DNA from: Limnoraphis robusta CS-951
Lineage (GTDB): Bacteria; Cyanobacteriota; Cyanobacteriia; Cyanobacteriales; Microcoleaceae
Direction of reading: 5' to 3'
NCBI RefSeq assembly: GCF_000972705.2
Contig: NZ_LATL02000259.1
Span: forward strand, 1 to 7,018
Length of the DNA stretch: 7,018 nt
Positions 1 to 5,381 of the stretch are shown one piece after another (the first letter of the stretch is position 1; each line of letters opens with the position of its first letter). The notes under the pieces are model-generated. The model ran no database searches and was not told where the DNA came from. It was given only the letters and a program-made list of their open reading frames with translations. The position numbers and the translations under genes were made by a program.

Positions 1-458
<458 letters not shown>

Positions 459-483
459 ATTAGGAGTTGATGGTATCACAAAT

Positions 484-511
484 CGGGGGAGTTTGCAGGG
501 GGGGAAGGGGG
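484..511 (+). other. G-rich tract with G-quadruplex potential
   Basis: Three close runs of guanine occur on the plus strand: G5 at 485-489, G7 at 498-504 and G5 at 507-511. The G7 run can supply two G3 runs, which gives the four runs a quadruplex needs. The loop between the first two runs is 8 nt, so the fit to a strict G4 pattern is imperfect. It lies just upstream of the riboswitch on the template strand for thiC transcription, in otherwise AT-rich DNA. A role is not shown. Confidence 0.35.
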
Positions 512-612
512 CAGAGTTAGCCGCAAAAGCATGAGGAGTTGACTTGGAAACCTGACCCATTAACGCTTGCAGTCAGTGTCGGGAAAATGTCAAAATATAG
601 CAAAAGACAGGG

Positions 613-626
613 AATAGGCAATAGGC
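613..626 (+). repeat. Tandem 7-bp repeat AATAGGC x2
   Basis: Two perfect adjacent copies of AATAGGC lie in the spacer between thiC and the response regulator. Short runs of this kind are common in intergenic DNA of filamentous cyanobacteria. Only two copies are present, so this may be a remnant or chance. Confidence 0.4.
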
Positions 627-719
627 AAAAGTACAATCCTGGCTGGAATTGGTTTTTAGCTTTATAGACAGTCTTAACTTAAATGTGTAGCGCTATAGTT
701 GGGTGATCATCCCTAAAGG

Positions 720-725
720 TATAAT
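720..725 (+). promoter_or_regulatory. Candidate -10 element (TATAAT) for the two-component operon
   Basis: A perfect TATAAT lies 80 bp before the response-regulator ATG at 805. It would place transcription initiation near 732 and give a leader of about 73 nt. No good -35 hexamer is seen at the usual spacing: 697-702 is AGTTGG-like and TTGGGT at 699-704 is too close. A transcript starting here would lack the ATG at 703, which favours the start at 805. The rest of the 359-804 spacer holds the riboswitch, the G-rich tract and the short tandem repeat; I see no gene in it. Confidence 0.4.
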
Positions 726-804
726 CTCTAAAATGGAGGTGGCGATCGCCTCGATTGTTCAGAGGAAATGTAGCCAGAATCTGCGTAAGTTTAACCTCAT
801 AAAA

Positions 805-1488
805 ATGCGAGTTTTATTAGTTGAAGATGAACCGGGAATTGCACAGTTTATTACTCAAGGATTGCGAGAGGCTGGCTATGTGATTGATGTGGCTAACGAT
901 GGTCAAGAAGGTTGGGATTATGCTGAGGCATTTGAGTATGATATTATGATTCTTGATGTGTTGCTTCCTACAATAGATGGTTTTCAACTGTTAGAAAAAA
1001 TTCGCAGTCGTAAAATATTAACGCCCGTTTTACTTTTAACGGCTTGTGATACCGTAGAAGATCGAGTTCGAGGATTAGATTATGGTGCCGATGACTACTT
1101 AGTTAAACCGTTTGCTTTTTCGGAATTACTAGCCCGTTTACGAGCATTACAACGGCGTCCTCCGCTACAAATGAATAATGTTTTGCAAGTCGCCGATCTG
1201 ACGATGGATATCGCCAAAAGAGAAGTCCGACGAGCCGGACGTTTAATTGATTTAACTCCCTTAGAATTTAAACTGTTAGAATACCTGCTGCGCCATCCCA
1301 ATCAAGTTCTCAGCCGGACTCAAATCTTAGAACAGGTTTGGGATGTAGATTTTTATAATGATTCTAATGTTGTTGATGTTTATGTGGGTTATTTAAGGCG
1401 AAAAATTGATCGAGACTTTGATCAAACACTGTTACATACCGTTCGGGGTGTGGGGTATTGTGTGAGAACTGAGGAAGGAAATGATTAA
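805..1488 (+). CDS. OmpR/PhoB-family DNA-binding response regulator
   Basis: A 227-residue two-domain response regulator. The receiver domain (about residues 1-115) begins MRVLLVEDEP with acidic residues E7 and D8. It carries phosphoacceptor D51 (in ILDVLLP), T79 and K101 (in YLVKPF). The C-terminal winged-helix domain (about 125-222) contains LTPLEFKLLEYLL and ends in VRGVGYCVR, as in OmpR/PhoB regulators. I chose the ATG at 805 because the receiver fold begins there. The same frame is open back to ATGs at 703 and 733, but that 34-residue extension matches no domain and contains a candidate promoter and a HIP1 site. No Shine-Dalgarno precedes 805. The 3' end overlaps the kinase by 8 bp, so the two are translationally coupled partners. 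The nearest subfamily feel is the CusR/CopR metal-responsive group, but the ligand cannot be assigned from sequence. Cys81 occupies the position usually held by Arg or Lys in the LTAR/LTAK motif. Confidence 0.93.
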   Translation: MRVLLVEDEPGIAQFITQGLREAGYVIDVANDGQEGWDYAEAFEYDIMILDVLLPTIDGFQLLEKIRSRKILTPVLLLTACDTVEDRVRGLDYGADDYLVKPFAFSELLARLRALQRRPPLQMNNVLQVADLTMDIAKREVRRAGRLIDLTPLEFKLLEYLLRHPNQVLSRTQILEQVWDVDFYNDSNVVDVYVGYLRRKIDRDFDQTLLHTVRGVGYCVRTEEGND

Positions 1489-2899
1489 ACAATTTCGTTT
1501 GAGAAAACACTCCCTACGAGTTCGTTTAACGGCTTGGTATATTTTTTTATTAGCCCTAACGCTGACGTTATTTAGTAGCTATCTCTATATCCAACTAGAA
1601 CAAAGTTTACTGGCTCAACTCGATACCAGTTTACAACTCACCAGCACCCAAACCCTCACGAATCTGATCAATAGTAATGGTCATCCAGCCTTTAGAAAAA
1701 CTATCGATTCTCAAGCCATTACCAAACACTTATTAGAGGTCGGTTTTGCCATCCGATTAATCGATGAAAACGGTCAAATTTTGGATGGTTTAGGGCGTTA
1801 TCAAGCCATACCGACAACATTACCGACTCAAACCGGTTTTTCTAATCTCACCGCCTCCACAACAACTTGGCGCGTTTACAGCCAAATTCTTCCCGACGCC
1901 AACAATAAAGGGGAATGGTTGCAAGTTGCAGAATCCCTAGAACCCATCTACGAAGCCTCAGAACACCTGCTAACATTAATGTTGTTGGGATTTCCTCTTG
2001 TGTTGCTGATTGCGGCGTTAGGGGGGCTATTTTTGGCCGATCGCGCTTTGAGTCCCATCGAACGTATTATTCGCACCGCCCAGAGTATTGGCGCGAATGA
2101 CTTTACTCAGCGCATTGGCTACCAAGGATCAACCGATGAAGTCAGACGGTTAGCCAAAACATTAGATCGAATGTTGGATCGTTTGCAATCGGCTTTTGAA
2201 CATGAACGACGATTTACCGCCGACGCCGCCCACGAATTACGCACACCGTTAACGGTAATTAAAGGACGAATTGGTGTTACCCTCAGCCACCCTCGAACCG
2301 TCGCAGAATACGAACAAACCTTGCAAAGTTTAGAACAAGAAACCGATCGCTTAATTCGTCTGACTCATGCTTTATTGTTTTTAGCAAGATTAGATTTACG
2401 ACAGATGCACCCAACGCTCTTGCAGTCTGTTGATTTGAGCAATCTTTTAAGCACTTTAGTTGAACAGATGCAACCCTTAGCGTCAACCCAACATATTCAG
2501 ATTCTAGCACATATTTCACCACAATTATTCGTGCAGGGAAATGCAGATTACTTGACCAATTTGTTGTTAAATTTAATCGATAACGCGCTCAAATATACCC
2601 CCAGTGGCGGAACCGTGACGCTCAAAGCCACTCAAAACGATCAAGTTGTAGAGGTACAAGTAAAAGATACGGGAGTGGGGATAGAAGCCAAACATCTTCC
2701 CTTTTTATTTGATCGCTTTTATCGAGTCGAAGAAGATCGTTCTCGTCGAACTGGAGGGGCAGGTTTAGGGTTAGCGATCGCCAATGAAATTACCCGTTTA
2801 CATAATGGCAAATTAACCGTACAAAGTCAAGTCAATCAAGGCACAACATTCACCTTTACAGTGAACAGTGTTGTAGGGGCGGGTTCTGAACAAATCTAG
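1481..2899 (+). CDS. Membrane sensor histidine kinase (HAMP-HisKA-HATPase_c)
   Basis: A 472-residue inner-membrane sensor kinase, partner of the overlapping response regulator. There are two membrane segments (about residues 16-36 and 164-186) flanking a roughly 125-residue extracytoplasmic sensor region with no recognisable fold. A HAMP linker (about 187-240) follows. The HisKA domain has phosphoacceptor H251 in ADAAHELRTPL. The ATPase domain has the N-box LLNLIDNALKYTP (361-373), the G1 box DTGVG (396-400), an F-box-like FDRFYRVEEDRSR and the G2 box GGAGLGLAI (425-433). All catalytic motifs are present, so it should autophosphorylate and phosphorylate D51 of the regulator. The start is supported by a GGAGG-like AGGAAGGA just before ATG inside the regulator gene. 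The conserved fold ends near VNQGTTFTFTV. Residues 464-472 and the stop codon are encoded inside a copy of a dispersed repeat (2869-2931), so the tail is a repeat-derived replacement of unknown original length. The signal is unknown; copper or another metal is a guess from family resemblance. Confidence 0.93.
   Translation: MIKQFRLRKHSLRVRLTAWYIFLLALTLTLFSSYLYIQLEQSLLAQLDTSLQLTSTQTLTNLINSNGHPAFRKTIDSQAITKHLLEVGFAIRLIDENGQILDGLGRYQAIPTTLPTQTGFSNLTASTTTWRVYSQILPDANNKGEWLQVAESLEPIYEASEHLLTLMLLGFPLVLLIAALGGLFLADRALSPIERIIRTAQSIGANDFTQRIGYQGSTDEVRRLAKTLDRMLDRLQSAFEHERRFTADAAHELRTPLTVIKGRIGVTLSHPRTVAEYEQTLQSLEQETDRLIRLTHALLFLARLDLRQMHPTLLQSVDLSNLLSTLVEQMQPLASTQHIQILAHISPQLFVQGNADYLTNLLLNLIDNALKYTPSGGTVTLKATQNDQVVEVQVKDTGVGIEAKHLPFLFDRFYRVEEDRSRRTGGAGLGLAIANEITRLHNGKLTVQSQVNQGTTFTFTVNSVVGAGSEQI
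2774..2781. repeat. HIP1 octamer GCGATCGC
   Basis: The highly iterated palindrome GCGATCGC, abundant in many cyanobacterial genomes, occurs here inside the kinase gene. A second copy is at 742-749. It supports the cyanobacterial assignment. Confidence 0.85.
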
Positions 2900-2931
2900 A
2901 TCTTCCCATGCAAAACTTTTATAAACCCGCC
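2869..2931 (+). repeat. Short palindrome-ended repeat, unit A copy 1
   Basis: This 63-bp segment is identical base for base to 3067-3129. It starts TGTTGTAGGGGCGGGTT and ends ATAAACCCGCC, so GGCGGGTT at 2878-2885 and AACCCGCC at 2924-2931 form perfect inverted ends. It is followed by six Ts (2932-2937), a terminator-like arrangement, although the loop is about 38 nt. The unit begins inside the histidine-kinase gene and supplies its last nine codons plus the TAG stop. No protein is encoded by the unit itself, so it is a REP/MITE-like non-autonomous element (inference). Confidence 0.85.
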
Positions 2932-2937
2932 TTTTTT

Positions 2938-2997
2938 GTAGGGGCGGGTTCCTCCAAAATGTCTATTTTCCCAGAAATAACTAACATCAACCCGTCC
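2938..2997 (+). repeat. Short palindrome-ended repeat, unit B copy 1
   Basis: It shares the GTAGGGGCGGGTT left end with unit A and an AACCCGTCC right end, but has a different core (CCTCCAAAATGTCTATTTT, then CCCAGAAATAACTAACATC). The right arm pairs with the left arm except for one G-T wobble. Its left arm (2943-2950) also pairs perfectly with the right arm of the preceding unit A (2924-2931), leaving an 11-nt loop. Six Ts (2998-3003) separate it from the next unit. Confidence 0.85.
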
Positions 2998-3003
2998 TTT
3001 TTT

Positions 3004-3064
3004 CTAGAGGCTGGTTCCTCCAAAATGTCTATCTTTCCCAGAAATAACTAACATCAACCCGTCC
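3004..3064 (+). repeat. Short palindrome-ended repeat, unit B copy 2 (diverged)
   Basis: It has the same core as the preceding unit with a single extra C (GTCTATCTTT against GTCTATTTT). The left end has decayed to CTAGAGGCTGGTT while the right end AACCCGTCC is unchanged. The loss of left-arm symmetry suggests this is the oldest or least constrained member of the cluster. Confidence 0.82.
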
Positions 3065-3066
3065 TT

Positions 3067-3129
3067 TGTTGTAGGGGCGGGTTCTGAACAAATCTAGATC
3101 TTCCCATGCAAAACTTTTATAAACCCGCC
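3067..3129 (+). repeat. Short palindrome-ended repeat, unit A copy 2
   Basis: An exact 63-bp duplicate of 2869-2931, offset by 198 bp. It closes an A-B-B'-A array with a step of 65-67 bp. Its left arm (3075-3083) pairs with the right arm of the preceding B unit (3056-3064) as nine pairs with one wobble. Its right end runs into a C-rich stretch rather than T6. Confidence 0.85.
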
Positions 3130-3208
3130 CCCCTCCTCACCAGTTAACAATCATAAAAGGAATAAAAACCGAGTTTTTGGGGTGTGTTAGTCTGTCTTCC
3201 CCACTGAT

Positions 3209-3222
3209 TAAGAAAATTCTTA
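3209..3222. promoter_or_regulatory. Candidate operator dyad upstream of sbtA
   Basis: A perfect inverted repeat, TAAGAA-AA-TTCTTA, lies 74 bp before the sbtA start. In cyanobacteria sbtA is typically controlled by LysR-type regulators (CcmR/NdhR, CmpR) that bind short dyads, so this is a reasonable operator candidate. It does not match a specific published consensus that I can confirm. A weaker TGGGG/CCCCA stem (3178-3182 with 3199-3203) lies just upstream. I see no clear promoter hexamers in 3130-3295. Confidence 0.3.
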
Positions 3223-3295
3223 GACATTTCTCACCGTCCTCTTAACGTTTTTTATTTAAGCTGGACTGAGATTTTTACAAGCGGTAAACCTCTGT

Positions 3296-4270
3296 ATGGA
3301 TGGAAGCCTGATTCTGTTTAATATTCTCAACCCCCCGGTGCTGTTCTTTTTCTTAGGGATGTTGGCTGTTTTTCTAAAATCAGACTTAGAAATTCCTCAA
3401 CCTCTCCCGAAGTTATTCTCACTTTATCTCCTCTTAGCCATTGGATTTAAAGGCGGATATGAATTAGAAGAAAGCGGAATCGATGCTCAAATTGCCATTA
3501 CACTGATTGCAGCAATTGTGATGGCTTGTATTGTACCCTTTTACACATTCTTTATTTTAAGATTAAAACTCGATGCTTACAACTCAGCCGCCATCGCCGC
3601 AACTTATGGTTCCATCAGTGCAGTCACGTTTATTACTGCGAGTTCCTTTCTAGAAAAACTCAGCATTCCCTACGGTGGACACATGGTAGCAGCGTTAGCA
3701 TTAATGGAGTCACCCGCGATTATTGTGGGGATTATATTGGTGCGGTTCTTTGCCCAAAAAGAGTCAGACGAATGCGGGTTTTCTTGGGTAAAAATTCTGC
3801 ACGAATCCTTTCTAAATGGTTCTGTATTTCTACTGATTGGGAGCGTGGTTATTGGTGCATTAACGGGCGAAAAAGGTTGGGAAAAATTGCAACCCTTTAC
3901 TCAGGGAATTTTCTATGGTGCTTTAACGTTCTTCCTCCTCGATATGGGATTAGTCGCAGCCAGACGCATCAAAGAACTGAGAAAAACAGGCTCTTTTCTA
4001 ATTGGTTTTTCTGTGTTTATTCCCGTTGCTAATGCCTTAATTGGGATTGTGATTGGTAAAGTTTTAGGTTTGGGCGAAGGAAATACGTTGTTATTCTCAA
4101 TTTTGTGTGCCAGTGCATCCTATATTGCTGTCCCTGCGGCGATGCGAATGACCGTACCCGAAGCCAATCCTAGCCTCTATGTTTCTATGGCTTTAGCGTT
4201 AACTTTTCCCTTCAATATTATTGTCGGAATACCACTTTACCTGGAAATTATCAAACATCTCGGAATTTAA
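3296..4270 (+). CDS. sbtA: SbtA-type sodium-dependent bicarbonate transporter
   Basis: An inner-membrane permease expected to bring bicarbonate into the cell with Na+ as part of the CO2-concentrating mechanism. The 324 residues form about ten hydrophobic helices in two halves (roughly 5-150 and 172-315), matching the SbtA inverted-repeat architecture. Family signatures visible are GSIS (105-108), LMESPAIIVG (136-145), LLDMGLVA (214-221), SASYIAVPAAMR (272-283), PEANPSLY (288-295) and TFPFNIIVGIPLY (303-315). The first-half motifs differ from the best-known SbtA (GSIS and ESPAI instead of GAVSG and DIPAL), so this may be a divergent clade. The cytoplasmic loop joining the halves is only about 20 residues (150-170), much shorter than in the 370-residue Synechocystis protein. 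The ATG at 3296 is the first in frame; no good ribosome-binding site is seen. sbtB follows after 3 bp, making the pair a transporter-regulator unit. Confidence 0.92.
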   Translation: MDGSLILFNILNPPVLFFFLGMLAVFLKSDLEIPQPLPKLFSLYLLLAIGFKGGYELEESGIDAQIAITLIAAIVMACIVPFYTFFILRLKLDAYNSAAIAATYGSISAVTFITASSFLEKLSIPYGGHMVAALALMESPAIIVGIILVRFFAQKESDECGFSWVKILHESFLNGSVFLLIGSVVIGALTGEKGWEKLQPFTQGIFYGALTFFLLDMGLVAARRIKELRKTGSFLIGFSVFIPVANALIGIVIGKVLGLGEGNTLLFSILCASASYIAVPAAMRMTVPEANPSLYVSMALALTFPFNIIVGIPLYLEIIKHLGI

Positions 4271-4273
4271 ACC

Positions 4274-4567
4274 ATGCAAGCAGTCAAAAAGGTTGAAATT
4301 ATCATTAGTTCCTTGGAAATTCAGGAAGTTCTAGAGGTGTTAACCAAGGCTAATGTTTCTGGATACACCGTGATGAATAATACATCCGGAAAAGGAGATC
4401 GAGGTGTGGCAAATGATGATCTAGGAACGGTTTTAAGTAACAGTTATATTATGACTGTTTGCACCAATGACAAGCAACTCAATCAAGTCGTAGATGAGGT
4501 TACTCCTATCCTGAAAAAAGTCGGTGGAATCTGTCTGGTCACGGATGCAAACTGGGTCTTACATTAA
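4274..4567 (+). CDS. sbtB: SbtB-like PII-family regulator of the bicarbonate transporter
   Basis: A 97-residue PII-like protein. SbtB trimers bind adenine nucleotides, including cAMP and AMP, and inhibit SbtA by inserting the T-loop into it. The sequence has the PII-like ferredoxin-fold pattern VKKVEIIISS (4-13), YTVMNNTSGKGDRG (31-44), a T-loop region at about 40-57 and the last strand ICLVTDA (86-92). The GKG-x-RG signature typical of SbtB is present. The protein stops at NWVLH, about 12-15 residues short of canonical SbtB, and lacks the C-terminal CGPEGC segment (R-loop) that forms a redox-switchable disulfide. It has cysteines only at 63 and 87. The start is 3 bp after the sbtA stop, so the two are co-transcribed and probably co-regulated. 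Alternative reading: a generic PII-like protein of the same superfamily. Confidence 0.87.
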   Translation: MQAVKKVEIIISSLEIQEVLEVLTKANVSGYTVMNNTSGKGDRGVANDDLGTVLSNSYIMTVCTNDKQLNQVVDEVTPILKKVGGICLVTDANWVLH

Positions 4568-4570
4568 CTG

Positions 4571-4590
4571 GTTTTAGACTGAACTAAAAC
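4571..4590 (+). other. Perfect 7-bp hairpin between sbtB and the carbonic anhydrase gene
   Basis: GTTTTAG (4571-4577) and CTAAAAC (4584-4590) pair perfectly around the loop ACTGAA, starting 3 bp after the sbtB stop. The stem is AU-rich and is not followed directly by a T-run. It could be a weak attenuator or an RNA-processing or stability element separating sbtAB from the downstream gene. Confidence 0.35.
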
Positions 4591-4626
4591 GTTCTCCTTG
4601 TCCTCTTTTAGATTGAGATTGAACCC

Positions 4627-5298
4627 ATGCCAATCAACCGAATAATTGCAGGTTTAAATGACTTCCAAGAAAATTACTTCAAAGCACATCAAGACCTGTT
4701 TTAGCGGCTGTCTCATGGTCAGACTCCTGAGATTTTATTCATCACTTGTTCTGACTCTCGTATTGATCCCAATCTTCTCACTCAAACTGAACCGGGAGAA
4801 CTGTTTATTATTCGCAATTTGGGGAATATTATTCCTCCCTATGGTTCACTCAATAGTGAAGGAGCAGGAATTGAATATGCAGTTCAAGCTTTAGATATTA
4901 AGGAGATTATTGTCTGTGGACATTCTCACTGTGGCAGCATGAAAGGTCTGTTAAAACTTAAAAGCCTATCCGATGAAATGCCGTTAGTTTATGACTGGCT
5001 GAAGCATTTCGCAGAAGCGACTCGCCTAATTATTCGGGATAATTATCATGGATATTCTGAAGAAGAATTGATCAAAATTGCTATTCAAACCAATGTTCTG
5101 ACGCAAGTGGAGAACTTAGAAACTTATCCCGTTATTCGCACTCGACTTCACGCAAATAAACTTCATCTTCATGCTTGGGTTTATGAAATCGAAAGCGGAC
5201 AAATTACCGCCTATGATGCTAGTAAAGGTCAATTTGTTCCGTTGATACAAGAATCTTTTCCTGTTCCCGACCCTCTGGCGGTAATGAACCCAGTTTAG
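4627..5298 (+). pseudogene. Beta-class carbonic anhydrase interrupted by an in-frame TAG at codon 26
   Basis: A beta-carbonic anhydrase (zinc enzyme interconverting CO2 and bicarbonate) of 223 positions, close to the 220 residues of the E. coli Can type. The frame from ATG 4627 reads MPINRIIAGLNDFQENYFKA and then HQDLF, meets TAG at 4702-4704, and continues RLSHGQTPEILFITCSDSR to the true stop at 5296-5298. Normal family members read HxxLFxxLSxGQxP here, so both sides of the TAG are authentic coding sequence in one frame. A CAG-to-TAG (Gln) change is the simplest cause. Zinc ligands C41, H99 and C102 (CGHSHCG) and the D43/R45 dyad (CSDSR) are intact. No ATG or GTG lies between the TAG and the CSDSR motif. 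The only common downstream start, TTG 4819, would omit C41 and D43 and give an inactive protein. It lies 59 bp after sbtB on the same strand, suggesting one operon. It may be a fresh pseudogene, an amber-readthrough gene, or a sequence error. Confidence 0.88.
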
Positions 5299-5303
5299 TT
5301 CAT

Positions 5304-5356
5304 TGGGAGCCGTTGAAAATTGTGATTTTATCTTTTTAATACGGCTCCTATTTTTT
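5304..5356 (+). terminator. Rho-independent-type terminator after the carbonic anhydrase gene
   Basis: GGAGCCGT (5306-5313) pairs perfectly with ACGGCTCC (5341-5348), extendable by a G-U and a T-A pair to 5304 and 5350. The stem is followed immediately by six Ts (5351-5356). Within the 27-nt loop, AAAAT and ATTTT around TGTG can form a second small stem. It starts 5 bp after the carbonic anhydrase stop and ends about 25 bp before pxcA, so it probably closes the sbtAB-carbonic anhydrase transcript and leaves pxcA under separate or reduced expression. Confidence 0.68.
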
Positions 5357-5381
5357 GACATAATTGTGTATTTAAAAACCC

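Noticed and set aside
673..797. Pho-box-like octamers CTTAACTT (673-680) and TTTAACCT (790-797)
   Set aside because: They are isolated single octamers more than 100 bp apart; a cyanobacterial Pho box needs adjacent direct repeats at 3-bp spacing.
703..804. 34-residue N-terminal extension of the response regulator
   Set aside because: It precedes the receiver domain, matches no domain, and contains the TATAAT and a HIP1 site; ATG 805 fits the family start.
2869..3129. CRISPR array
   Set aside because: The units have shared ends but their two repeated cores are not unique spacers, the gaps are only 6-7 bp, and no cas gene is present.
3526..4032. 168-codon frame inside sbtA
   Set aside because: It is a frame shadow of the transporter gene with no family features.
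4658..4894. 78-codon frame overlapping the start of the carbonic anhydrase gene
   Set aside because: It is out of frame with conserved carbonic anhydrase sequence; an apparent bypass of the TAG but not a homologous protein.
4819..5298. Carbonic anhydrase starting at TTG 4819 as a functional short form
   Set aside because: It would lack the first zinc Cys (C41), D43 and the N-terminal helices, so an active enzyme is not expected.
5355..5374. TTGACA at 5355-5360 as a -35 element for pxcA
   Set aside because: A -10 at normal spacing would fall on the pxcA start codon; the hexamer overlaps the terminator T-run, so it may be chance.
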